DNA from: an uncultured Bacteroides sp.
GTDB taxonomy: Bacteria; Bacteroidota; Bacteroidia; Bacteroidales; Bacteroidaceae
Direction: 5' to 3'
Assembly: GCA_905203765.1 (NCBI GenBank)
Contig: CAJKXC010000005.1
Location: 1-64,000, forward strand
Length of the DNA stretch: 64,000 nt
Below the pieces are notes generated by a model. The model ran no database searches and was not told the DNA's origin. It saw only the letters and a list, made by a program, of their open reading frames with translations. Shown in pieces: positions 33,233 through 41,706 of the stretch. How positions within the stretch are numbered: position 1 is the first letter of the stretch; each line of letters starts with the position of its first letter. The position numbers were made by a program, and so were the translations under genes.

Positions 33233-35758
33233 ATGAAGAAATTAATGATGTGTGCAGCATCACTGATGCTTTGTTCCGCTTTGGGAGCCCAGGATTTCAA
33301 GATAAACTCTTCCGGGTACTTCGAAGATTATGGAGCCAATGTGATGGTGTTCAGTGATGTTTACCCCGAGGGACACCAGGGCGGTGTGACTTTGGTCTTG
33401 AATGGAGACCGCAGGGCTGCCGGTGGTGACGTGCGTTTTGAAATATCGCAGGGACAATGGCAGGGGCTGCCCAAGATGCGCAGCCGTGTAGTGGACGAGG
33501 CAAACAACGAAATTCGCGTCACGCTGAGTTATCCCGATTCCACCAAGCACATGGCGGGCTTTAACCCCATGATTTATCCCGATTTTGTGTTCAGCTACAC
33601 CATCAAGGTGAAAGGCGAGAAAGACTACCTGGTGCTGACCGTTGACCTGGATCAACCGGTTCCCGAACGCTTTGCCGACAAGCTGGGCTTCAACCTGGAA
33701 CTGGTGCCTTCCACTCTCCTGGGCAAGCCCTGGATTATGGACAACAAGACGGGCATTTTCCCCCATCAGGCAATGGGACCCACGATGAAGCAAACTTCCA
33801 ATATGGAACATATCGGCGACTTCAATCCTAAGGGCAAGGCCGATCTGGATCAGTTGCTGTTGGACAGAAAGACCTACAACCCGATGATTGCCGATGATAT
33901 TGTGGCTGCTCCTTTTGCCACCGGAAAGAAGTTTGTACTCAATCCGCAGGATGATCTGGCAAAGATTACGATAGAGAGCGAGAAGGGTGACCTGAAACTG
34001 TATGATGGCCGTATGAACCACAATAACGGTTGGTTTGTGCTGCGTTCGGAGTTCCCCGCAGGAACAAAGTCCGGTGCTGTGAAGTGGATTATCCGCCCCA
34101 CAGTGAGCAAAGACTGGCAATATGCCCCGGTAGTACAGACCTCGCAGGTGGGCTACCATCCCGGACAGAAGAAAGTAGCCGTTATCGAACTGGACAAGCG
34201 CGACAAGAACTTCAAGCAGCCTGCCCTCTACCGCATTGCCGCCGATGGCCGTAAGCTGGTGAAGCAACAGGCAGCCAAGGAGTGGGGCGACTTTATGCGT
34301 TACCATTACTTGCAGTTCGACTTCTCGGAAGTAAGGGAAGACGGACTCTACCAGGTGATGTACGGTGATGCCGCTTCTCCGGTATTCCGCATTGCACAGG
34401 ACGTTTGGAACACAGGCGTTTGGCAGGCGGAGATAGAATACTTCCTGCCGATACAGATGTGTCACATGCGTGTGAACGAGAAGTACCGTGTATGGCATGA
34501 CTTCTGCCACCACGACGATGCCCGCATGGCAAAGACCGACATCAACCATATCGACGGATACGAACAAGGACCCTCTACGCTGTGCAAGTATCAGCCGGGC
34601 GATATTGTTCCGGGCTTGAACATCGGTGGTTGGCACGATGCCGGTGACTACGACCTTCGTGTGGAGTCACAGGCAGGCGAAGCCTATATCCTTGCCATGG
34701 CTTGCGAGAACTTCGGCGCCTACTGGGACGAGACTTCCATCGACTTCGACAAGCAGATTGTAGAACTGCACCAGCCGGACGGCAAGAACGACTTCTTGCA
34801 ACAGGTAGAAAACGGTGCATTGACCATTGTAGCCGGTTGGAAAGCTTTGGGACGCCTTTACAGAGGTATCCTCTGCCCCACCGTACGCCAGTATGCCCAT
34901 CTGGGTGACGCATCGGCACACACCGACCACATCAGCGGAACGGACGACGACCGTTGGGTATTTACCGAAGACAATCCGGGACGCGAACTGCAGGTAGCCG
35001 CCCAGTTGGCAGGCATCTCACGCGTGCTGAAAGGACACAATGATGCATTGGCAGCGGACTGCCTCGAAATAGCCCGTGAACTATTCAAGACTACCCGTAG
35101 CGATAACAACAGACTGATGTCCGGCAGAATATACGCAGCCGTAGAGCTTTACCTCACCACCAAAGAGGCACAGTATCGCGACTTCGTCTTGAAGCAACAA
35201 GATTATATCTGCAAGAATATCTTCCAGACGGGCTGGTATATCGGCCGCTTCGACCAGGCTGTGGGCAATGCCCGTTTCAGCAAGGCTATCCGCGCCGCGT
35301 TGCCCGCCTTGCAGGCCATGTATAAGGAATATAGCGAAAAGACCCCGTACGGCGTACCCCACGATAGAGGAAACCGCAGCTCCGGTTCTTGGGAACCGCA
35401 GCACCTGGGCTACAACTACTGCTACCTTAATGCCTCTTATCCCGACTTGTTCGAGCCGGAGTATATCTTCAACTCCATGCAATACCTGCTGGGTATGCAC
35501 CCGGGACGCAATCAGGCTGCTTTCGTTACCGGCGTAGGTGCCGAAACGATGAAGGCTGCCTATGGCACGAACCGTGCAGACTGGTCGTACATTCCGGGTG
35601 GAGTGTCTCCGGGTACCAACCTGATTCGCCCCGACCTTCCGGAACTGCTCAACTTCCCCTTCTTGTGGCAAGAGGGTGAGTACTGCCTGGGCGGACATGC
35701 TACCTGGTTTATGTACATGACGCTGGCGTCTCAAAAAATACTGAACGGCAATGAATAA
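33233..35758 (+). CDS. GH9 glucanase, long form, paralogue 2
   Basis: An 841-aa secreted GH9 enzyme. The signal peptide ends in LGA; residues ~20-300 are a beta-rich region shared only with the paralogue at 9466; an Ig-like domain (TSQVGYHPGQ) follows, then the GH9 barrel with GGWHDAGDYD near 463-473 and the acid Glu in LWQEGEYCLGG near 811. The two long GH9s share architecture and most motifs, but differ in the loop near 700. The stop codon overlaps the next start by 8 bp (translational coupling). Confidence 0.88.
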   Translation: MKKLMMCAASLMLCSALGAQDFKINSSGYFEDYGANVMVFSDVYPEGHQGGVTLVLNGDRRAAGGDVRFEISQGQWQGLPKMRSRVVDEANNEIRVTLSYPDSTKHMAGFNPMIYPDFVFSYTIKVKGEKDYLVLTVDLDQPVPERFADKLGFNLELVPSTLLGKPWIMDNKTGIFPHQAMGPTMKQTSNMEHIGDFNPKGKADLDQLLLDRKTYNPMIADDIVAAPFATGKKFVLNPQDDLAKITIESEKGDLKLYDGRMNHNNGWFVLRSEFPAGTKSGAVKWIIRPTVSKDWQYAPVVQTSQVGYHPGQKKVAVIELDKRDKNFKQPALYRIAADGRKLVKQQAAKEWGDFMRYHYLQFDFSEVREDGLYQVMYGDAASPVFRIAQDVWNTGVWQAEIEYFLPIQMCHMRVNEKYRVWHDFCHHDDARMAKTDINHIDGYEQGPSTLCKYQPGDIVPGLNIGGWHDAGDYDLRVESQAGEAYILAMACENFGAYWDETSIDFDKQIVELHQPDGKNDFLQQVENGALTIVAGWKALGRLYRGILCPTVRQYAHLGDASAHTDHISGTDDDRWVFTEDNPGRELQVAAQLAGISRVLKGHNDALAADCLEIARELFKTTRSDNNRLMSGRIYAAVELYLTTKEAQYRDFVLKQQDYICKNIFQTGWYIGRFDQAVGNARFSKAIRAALPALQAMYKEYSEKTPYGVPHDRGNRSSGSWEPQHLGYNYCYLNASYPDLFEPEYIFNSMQYLLGMHPGRNQAAFVTGVGAETMKAAYGTNRADWSYIPGGVSPGTNLIRPDLPELLNFPFLWQEGEYCLGGHATWFMYMTLASQKILNGNE

Positions 35759-37646
35759 TAGAAACAGGTTAATAGATAGATTTTTGATTCTAAGTGTTTT
35801 GCTCTGCATGGTCTGCAATACGGCCGTGCAGGCAAAGGCTTACAAGAGCTTCAAAGTTTCCATCTACGTCCGCGCTTACGAGGTGGACAAGATGAAGGAC
35901 ATACATTGGTTGGATTCCACCTGGACTGCGATTTCGCAGCAACTGGACGTGGATAAGATATACCTGGAAACCCACCGCGACTTGCTGATAGTGGACGATG
36001 CCACTCTGGAACAAGCCAAGAAGTACTTCCACGACCGGGGCATAGAAACCGCGGGCGGCATTACGTACACCATCGACGAATCGAACAGCTTCGAGACGTT
36101 CTGCTACTCCGATCCCGAACACCGCAAGACGGTGCAGAAGATTGCCGAGCACACCGCAAAGCACTTCGATGAATTCATCCTGGACGACTTCTTCTTTACC
36201 AGTTGCAAGTCAGAGGTAGAGATAAAGGCAAAAGGCGCACAAAGTTGGACGGATTACCGCCTGAAGCTGATGACCGAAGCCGGACGCAACCTGGTGCTGA
36301 AGCCTGCCAAGAAGGTGAATCCCAAGGTGAAAGTAATCATCAAGTACCCCAACTGGTACGACCACTTCCAGGGCATGGGCTTCAACCTTGAAGAAGGTCC
36401 GCAGCTCTTTGACGGCGTATGGACGGGAACCGAAACAAGAGATCCGGGTGGAAACCAGCACTTGCAGAATTACTTGAGCTATAACGTCATCCGCTACTTC
36501 GACAACCTGCGTCCCGGTTATAACGGCGGTGGCTGGGTAGACTCGGGCGGACTGAACATGGGCATGGACCGCTATGCCGAACAGCTCCACCTGACGATGC
36601 TGAGCAAGACTCCCGAGATTGTTCTCTTCGCTTATCACCAGCTCTTGGGCGTGAAGCTTTCCCCCCGTTTCCGTACTCCCTGGCAGGGCATGGGCACCAG
36701 CTTCAATTACGATGAAATGACTGCACCTATCCACTTGAAGGACGGAACAACGGTTGAACCCACCACGATGGCACGCATTGCCGACGTAGTATTGAAGCAG
36801 ACCGACCAGCTGATATACAAGTTGGGCAATCCGGTAGGCATAAAGTCTTATAAGCCTTTCCACTCTACGGGCGACGACTTCCTGCAGAATTATCTGGGTA
36901 TGATAGGTTTGCCGATGGATATGCAACCCACCTTCCCCGAAAACGAGCAAGTGGTGCTTCTCACGGCACAAGCTGCCAAAGACCCGGCAATTGCCGATAA
37001 GATAAAGAAGCAGTTGCAGAGCGGCCGCGATGTAGTAATTACAAGCAGCCTGCTGAAAGCTATCCCTGAAAAGATAGCCGAAATATCAGAGTTGCGTTGC
37101 ACCGACCTGAAAGCTCTTGTTTACGACTTTGGCCGCTATGGGCAGGCAAGCCGCGATTTGCTGATACCTCAGGTGTTGTATTCTACCAACGATGCTTGGG
37201 AAGTGGTCAGTGCAGGACGTCCGTTGACGGGCGGTGTATCGGGCTATCCCATCATGCTCCGGGCACCCTATGCTTCGGGCAATATGTATGTCCTCACCAT
37301 CCCCGATGATATGGGCAACCTGTACGATTACCCCGCCGGAGCGTTGAACGAAATACGTCGTATTATGAGCAAGGATGTGGGCATTCACTTGGAAGCTCCC
37401 TCTAAAGTAGGCTTGTTTGTATATGATAACGGGACGCTGGTGGTTGAGAACTTCAATGACGAGCCGGTAGAAATAAGCATCGTCACCGGCGATAAGGTGA
37501 AGGGACTGGAAGACCTGGAGTGCGGCGAGGTGCTCAGTCCGCTTCCTGCAAATCCGGTAGTATCGAGACGCCCTGTGGCTCCGACAAACTCTTTCCGTGT
37601 AATGTTATTGCCTCATTCTTACAAGGCATTCAAGCATAATAAATAA
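35751..37646 (+). CDS. Unclassified secreted protein, possible new glycosidase
   Basis: A 631-aa protein with a signal peptide (~1-28, ending in VQA). I do not recognise its family. Residues ~30-380 alternate helix and strand like a TIM barrel and contain acidic clusters at likely strand ends: ILDDFFF (~143-149) and WTGTETRD (~222-230). Residues ~395-480 look like a glutamine-amidotransferase-like domain (VVLLTAQAAKDPAIADK), as found after the barrel in GH42-type enzymes. A small beta domain closes the chain. It overlaps the GH9 gene by 8 bp and is last in the operon, so a role in the same glycan pathway is likely. The catalytic role is inference. Confidence 0.7.
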   Translation: MNNRNRLIDRFLILSVLLCMVCNTAVQAKAYKSFKVSIYVRAYEVDKMKDIHWLDSTWTAISQQLDVDKIYLETHRDLLIVDDATLEQAKKYFHDRGIETAGGITYTIDESNSFETFCYSDPEHRKTVQKIAEHTAKHFDEFILDDFFFTSCKSEVEIKAKGAQSWTDYRLKLMTEAGRNLVLKPAKKVNPKVKVIIKYPNWYDHFQGMGFNLEEGPQLFDGVWTGTETRDPGGNQHLQNYLSYNVIRYFDNLRPGYNGGGWVDSGGLNMGMDRYAEQLHLTMLSKTPEIVLFAYHQLLGVKLSPRFRTPWQGMGTSFNYDEMTAPIHLKDGTTVEPTTMARIADVVLKQTDQLIYKLGNPVGIKSYKPFHSTGDDFLQNYLGMIGLPMDMQPTFPENEQVVLLTAQAAKDPAIADKIKKQLQSGRDVVITSSLLKAIPEKIAEISELRCTDLKALVYDFGRYGQASRDLLIPQVLYSTNDAWEVVSAGRPLTGGVSGYPIMLRAPYASGNMYVLTIPDDMGNLYDYPAGALNEIRRIMSKDVGIHLEAPSKVGLFVYDNGTLVVENFNDEPVEISIVTGDKVKGLEDLECGEVLSPLPANPVVSRRPVAPTNSFRVMLLPHSYKAFKHNK

Positions 37647-37680
37647 GGTATAAGGTAGGAAGATTGTTGATTGTGATTTT

Positions 37681-37732
37681 TTGGGAGAGCTAAGCACCGG
37701 GGATGTATTCCCTAATGCTTATGCTCTCCCAA
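37681..37732. other. Long imperfect hairpin at a convergent gene end
   Basis: TTGGGAGAGCTAAGCA pairs with TGCTTA-T-GCTCTCCCAA: a 16-bp stem with one bulged base. It includes the last codons of the minus-strand ABC ATPase gene. T runs do not follow it on either strand, so it is more likely an mRNA 3'-end stabiliser than a classical terminator. Confidence 0.6.
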
Positions 37733-38494
37733 TATTCTATGTGGCAGTGTGCCGTGCCCCAGGAGTTCTATCGGGCAGTGGAAGTTACGCTCCAGCCACT
37801 CGCCGCTGATGCCGGTGTCGGGGTGGTAGTCCAGCGTTTCGTTGACGCAGGCGATGGACTTGACTTGTTGCAGCACGGTACCGATGTCGTGGCTCACGAG
37901 GATGATGGCGCAATCCTTGTTGATTTCTGCCAGCAGTTCGTAGAGGCGGGCTTCGAAACGCTTGTCGATGTAGGTGCTGGGTTCGTCCAGAATCACTACT
38001 TCGGGGTCGGAGATGATGGCGCGTCCCAAGAGGGCGCGTTGCAGTTGTCCGCCGCTGAGGGCGCCGATGGCGCGTTGCTCCATGCCTTCCAGTCCCATGC
38101 GGGCTATCACGTTGCGGGCTTGCTCGCGGTGCCGGGCGGTGAAGCGGGAAGTGAGGGATTTCTTGCTGCTCAGTCCCGACAAGATAACTTCTTCCACGGT
38201 GATGGGGAACTTGCGGTCGATGCTGCTGTACTGCGGCAGATAGCCCATCGTGAGTTCGGAACTGGCAGCCGATGTTTCGCAGCCCGTAGCGCGGCAGGCA
38301 CGATAGCGTATCTCTCCGGCAGTGGGTTTCAGCAGGCCGAGAATGCATTTTATCAACGTAGTCTTTCCACCGCCGTTCGGCCCGATGATGCCAAGGAAAT
38401 CACGGTCGTAGACGGTGAGGTTCACGTTGCGCAGCACGGTTCGTCCGTCGTAGCCGGCGCTGAGGTCTTTTATTTCAATAATCGGGTTTGCCAT
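37712..38494 (-). CDS. Metal ABC transporter ATPase (ZnuC-like)
   Basis: A 260-aa ABC ATPase with intact motifs: Walker A GPNGGGKTT, Q-loop YLPQYSS, signature LSGGQLQR, Walker B VVILDEPS and the VSHD switch His. The family of manganese/zinc importers fits because the upstream gene encodes a zinc-type binding protein. A Cys-containing insertion (ACRATGCETSA, ~90-100) follows strand 3. No membrane permease gene is seen in the window, so its partner must be encoded elsewhere. It ends in a convergent junction with the PUL. Confidence 0.86.
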   Translation of the reverse strand: MANPIIEIKDLSAGYDGRTVLRNVNLTVYDRDFLGIIGPNGGGKTTLIKCILGLLKPTAGEIRYRACRATGCETSAASSELTMGYLPQYSSIDRKFPITVEEVILSGLSSKKSLTSRFTARHREQARNVIARMGLEGMEQRAIGALSGGQLQRALLGRAIISDPEVVILDEPSTYIDKRFEARLYELLAEINKDCAIILVSHDIGTVLQQVKSIACVNETLDYHPDTGISGEWLERNFHCPIELLGHGTLPHRILGEHKH

Positions 38495-38516
38495 TTCTTT
38501 TTGGGGTATTATGGGG

Positions 38517-39449
38517 TTACTCTCCTTTTAGCGCCTTTGCCGTATTCAGCATCTCCGTCTCCCAATCATAAGAGAGCGGATTGATGCCTACCACCTGCGT
38601 ACCTGTCTGCCGGGCAATGATTTCCGCATTGCGGCGGTCGAACTCCGGCTGAACGAAGATGATGTGCACTTTCTCGTCCTTGCACGTATTTATCAACTCA
38701 CGCAGATGGGCGGGAGACGGTTCCTTGCCGCCGGCCTCAATCGGAATCTGGTGCAAGCCGTAGTCGCGGGCGAAGTAAGACAGCGCCGGATGATAAATCA
38801 TAAAAGCACGGTCGGCACCGGGAGCGGCGAGTTGCCGGCGGATGAGGCTGTCCGTGCGCTCTATCAGGTGGCAGAGGCTGTCGTAACGTGCCCGGTAAAA
38901 ATCTCCGTTCTCGTTGTCGAGGGTGCAGAGGGCATTCAGCACGTTTCCGGCTATGATTTGGGCATTCTCGGTAGAGTTCCATACGTGCGGTTCCACGCCG
39001 GTGGCGGGATGATGCTCTTCGCTTACCGGATGGAGTTCGCTGCCGGAAAGTTCTTCTCCATGTTCGCCGTGGTGATGGGCATGGGTGGTGTCGTATATCA
39101 GGTTGATACCCTCGGACATATCGAAGAATTGCAGATGGGGCGCGTTGTCCGTCAGCTTGTCTATCCACGTTTGTTCAAAGCCGATGTAGCCGATGCGGAA
39201 GTAGGCTTCGCTCTTGGCAAGGTCTATGAGTTGTTGCGGAGTTGGGTCGTAGGTCTCCGGGCTGGAACCTCGGGGAACCATGCTGGTGACGGTGAACCGG
39301 TCGCCCGCAATCGCCTCGGTGAAATAGCGCAGAGGTTCGATGGTGACGGTGATGACGGGTTTGTCGTCGTCCGTCCGGCTTTGCTGGCTCCCTTGCTTGC
39401 AAGAGAGTACCAGGATAGCTATGAGGAGTAATAAAACGTATTTCTTCAT
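38517..39449 (-). CDS. Zinc-type ABC transporter substrate-binding lipoprotein (ZnuA-like)
   Basis: A 310-aa cluster 9 binding protein. LVLSC marks lipidation at Cys17. It has the His-rich flexible loop THAHHHGEHGEE (~125) and the metal-binding pattern of the family (PHVWNS, IYHPALSYFARDYG, FVQPEFDRR). It should bind zinc or manganese in the periplasm and hand it to an ABC permease. I start at MKKYVLL (39449); the ten residues before it come from a run of ATTCTTC-like repeats. The ATPase gene follows 22 bp later. Confidence 0.88.
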   Translation of the reverse strand: MKKYVLLLLIAILVLSCKQGSQQSRTDDDKPVITVTIEPLRYFTEAIAGDRFTVTSMVPRGSSPETYDPTPQQLIDLAKSEAYFRIGYIGFEQTWIDKLTDNAPHLQFFDMSEGINLIYDTTHAHHHGEHGEELSGSELHPVSEEHHPATGVEPHVWNSTENAQIIAGNVLNALCTLDNENGDFYRARYDSLCHLIERTDSLIRRQLAAPGADRAFMIYHPALSYFARDYGLHQIPIEAGGKEPSPAHLRELINTCKDEKVHIIFVQPEFDRRNAEIIARQTGTQVVGINPLSYDWETEMLNTAKALKGE

Positions 39450-39476
39450 TCCTTTCATTCTCAATTCTTCATTTTT

Positions 39477-39504
39477 CATTCTTCATTCTTCATTCTTCAT
39501 TTTT
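39477..39504. repeat. 7-bp microsatellite between mnmD and znuA
   Basis: CATTCTT is repeated three times with a CATTTTT fourth copy (39477-39504). It starts at the mnmD stop codon and lies in the leader of znuA. It can change length by slippage, which would alter spacing but not a coding frame. Confidence 0.75.
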
Positions 39505-40165
39505 TAATTCCCCTCAGTATTTCCCGTTTTCCACCCGGGGGGCCGGGGAGCCGTTCTACCTCAAATCCTACGGCTTGCAGCATACGGCGCACTACTCCTT
39601 TGGCACAGTAGGTGGTCAGCACTCCGCCCGCGGTCATGGCGGCATGGAGATTGCGGAATATGCTTTCTTCCCACATCTCCGGTTGCTTCTCGGGTGCAAA
39701 GGCATCGAAGTAGACTACATCGAATGATGCGCCACCGTTCATCATTAACAAGTGGTTGGCGTCTATTGTTTGTAAGTCTGCCTGCACTTTCCGCAGTGTG
39801 AAGCAGGGGGTGATGGCTACCTCTTCCGCCCACGGTGCCCGGTGCAATGCCTCGAACAGCGGATGGTCGCTGTAATGCAGCGCATCCACCTCTTCCCACG
39901 CCAGCGGATAGAGTTCGATGCCAGTGTAGTGCACGTGGCGTTGTTCCTTCTCGGCAACTTCCAGCGTGAGCAGTGCATTCAGTCCCGTGCCAAAGCCTAT
40001 TTCGAGCACGTGCGGCGTGGTGGCGGCAGCGGCTTTCAACCCCATGTCGATGAAGATATGCTGAGACTCCGTACGCGCTCCCTTTACCGAATGGTAATGC
40101 TCATTCAGTTCGGGCACATACAGCGTTGCGCTTCCGTCTTCGGTTTTTTCTATGATTCGTTGCAT
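39497..40165 (-). CDS. mnmD: tRNA 5-methylaminomethyl-2-thiouridine methyltransferase (MnmD-type)
   Basis: A 222-aa class I SAM methyltransferase of the DUF752/MnmD group: SAM loop VLEIGFGTGLNALLT and the catalytic segment VVYFDAFAPEKQPEMW. It completes the modified wobble uridine (mnm5s2U) of several tRNAs. There is no FAD oxidase (MnmC2) domain, as usual for MnmD. The start is at MQRIIEK (40165); 22 extra in-frame codons upstream come from a repeat array and encode low-complexity residues (IYRC repeats). The start codon itself lies inside the first, decayed array unit. Confidence 0.87.
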   Translation of the reverse strand: MQRIIEKTEDGSATLYVPELNEHYHSVKGARTESQHIFIDMGLKAAAATTPHVLEIGFGTGLNALLTLEVAEKEQRHVHYTGIELYPLAWEEVDALHYSDHPLFEALHRAPWAEEVAITPCFTLRKVQADLQTIDANHLLMMNGGASFDVVYFDAFAPEKQPEMWEESIFRNLHAAMTAGGVLTTYCAKGVVRRMLQAVGFEVERLPGPPGGKREILRGIKK

Positions 40166-40244
40166 ATATATATCTGTCATATTGCATCTATAGATCCAGT
40201 ACGCTGCATCTATAGATCCACCGCGCTGCATCTATAGATGCACC
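40162..40244. repeat. Repeat array, family A, locus 3 (22-bp pitch)
   Basis: Units start at 40162 (decayed), 40184, 40206 and 40228, each 22 bp apart; the clear ones read GCATCTATAGATCCA(G/C). The array fills the gap between the VTT gene and mnmD, and its first unit covers the mnmD start codon. Confidence 0.9.
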
Positions 40245-40249
40245 AACTG

Positions 40250-40726
40250 TCAGTGTATCATTGAAATAGCTCCTTGCATCATCCACAGCAGTGCCATATA
40301 TCGTATCAGCTTTCCTGCGAACATCGACGTCACCGTCAGCGGCAGGTTGCTGCGCATAAAGCCCAGGGCGATGGAGATGACACTGCCGATGATGGGCAGG
40401 AAGGCGAAGAAAGCCATCAGTGCGCCCTTTCCCTGAAGGAAGTGTTGCATCTTGTCTATCTTTTCCTTCTTTACATGGAAGTATTTCTCTATCCAGTCTA
40501 TCCGCCCCAGGTGCCCCATATAGTAGCACGTCATGCCCCCCAGCACATTGCCTACCGTGGCGGCAAGCACACAGCCCATGGGGTGCAGTCCCAACTGTAC
40601 CAGTCCTACCAATACCAACTCCGAGCTGAACGGAATGACACTGCCTGCCAGCAGTGCGGAGACGAACATGCCCCAATATCCCCAGTCTATCAGGAGTTGT
40701 GTCAGTGTATCTATAAAAGTGTCCAT
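40250..40726 (-). CDS. YqaA/DedA-like VTT-domain membrane protein
   Basis: A 158-aa inner-membrane protein with four hydrophobic segments. VIPFSSELVLVGLVQLG and FAFLPIIGSVISIALGFM are the paired re-entrant motifs of the VTT (SNARE-associated, DedA) family, here the short YqaA subgroup. Related proteins move lipids or lipid carriers across membranes. It overlaps the upstream membrane protein gene by 16 bp, so both are translated together. Confidence 0.85.
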   Translation of the reverse strand: MDTFIDTLTQLLIDWGYWGMFVSALLAGSVIPFSSELVLVGLVQLGLHPMGCVLAATVGNVLGGMTCYYMGHLGRIDWIEKYFHVKKEKIDKMQHFLQGKGALMAFFAFLPIIGSVISIALGFMRSNLPLTVTSMFAGKLIRYMALLWMMQGAISMIH

Positions 40727-41706
40727 ACGTTGAATCCGAATAGGGCAAATAGCCCGATGAGTGAAAGGATAAAGAATATATTGGAACTACGGCTGTTGGT
40801 GAGTACAAACAAATGCCCCGTCAGGATGCTGACGCCAATAAGCAGCAGTGACAGCAGATGGACACCCAATGCCGGTTGTAACGCAATGTAGGCAAAGATG
40901 CAGAAGTTGAGGAATATCAGGAAATGCAGATAACTCCGTGTGCGTATCTTGTCCTCATAACCCGCTACCAGGCAATGCGCCGCGCTGACGATGAAGAGAA
41001 GGAACAGAAATCCCAGGGTTGCCAGTTCCCACAGCTGGAAATCGAACCGGATGGGGGCAAACGTTGCCAGTTCCCGGAAGGGCTGATAGAACAGTTCCAT
41101 CTGCCCGTAGAAAAAGGCATGTCCCAGCAAGAACCAATAGGGTACGCTCCAGCCCACCAGCGAGGCAAAGAAACTCTTGGGGTGGAGCGACTGGAAACTG
41201 TAAGCGCCTATCCAGAAGATGGGCGCAAACAGCGTGAGTTGTGGGAAGAGGAGACTGCCCAGTCCGATGAATACAAAGGCATGGAAGAGGTTGCCCGTGG
41301 GACGTGCCTGCTGGTAACTCTTGAAGAGAAAGAACAGGGCTACCAGGAATGCCGCTGCCGCCATGTCTCCCGCATACAGCATGTGTATGCTGGGGCAGAC
41401 TGCTATCAGCAGGAAGTAGACGGATGTCTGCACCGATGCCCGCATGCGGATGATGGCAAATGTATTGTTCAGCTCTATCAGGAAGTACCCGATGACGCTG
41501 TACAGTACGAAACTGCAAATACGGCTCGCCCAGGTGGGGATACAGAAGTCGCAGAATGTTTCCCACAGGGGATAACTGCTTTTCTGTGTCTCCATTTCGG
41601 GCAACAGCGCACTTGTCAGTATCCAGCAGGCTACTGATATCAGGATAGCGGCAGGCAGCGTAAAGCGCCCTGTTGTAATCCGGTTCTGGAATCTCTTGCT
41701 TCTCAT
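40711..41706 (-). CDS. Multi-pass membrane protein of unknown function
   Basis: A 331-aa protein with about nine or ten hydrophobic helices and very short loops. I do not recognise a characterised family. A basic N-terminus (MRSKRFQNR) precedes the first helix. It starts one base after the purD stop codon and overlaps the VTT gene by 16 bp, which suggests tight co-expression. Confidence 0.75.
   Translation of the reverse strand: MRSKRFQNRITTGRFTLPAAILISVACWILTSALLPEMETQKSSYPLWETFCDFCIPTWASRICSFVLYSVIGYFLIELNNTFAIIRMRASVQTSVYFLLIAVCPSIHMLYAGDMAAAAFLVALFFLFKSYQQARPTGNLFHAFVFIGLGSLLFPQLTLFAPIFWIGAYSFQSLHPKSFFASLVGWSVPYWFLLGHAFFYGQMELFYQPFRELATFAPIRFDFQLWELATLGFLFLLFIVSAAHCLVAGYEDKIRTRSYLHFLIFLNFCIFAYIALQPALGVHLLSLLLIGVSILTGHLFVLTNSRSSNIFFILSLIGLFALFGFNVWTLL

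Noticed and set aside
38517..39479. znuA starting at 39479
   Set aside because: The ten added residues come from the CATTCTT microsatellite; the lipoprotein signal starts at 39449.
39497..40231. mnmD starting at 40231
   Set aside because: The extra N-terminal residues come from the family A array; the family start is at 40165.
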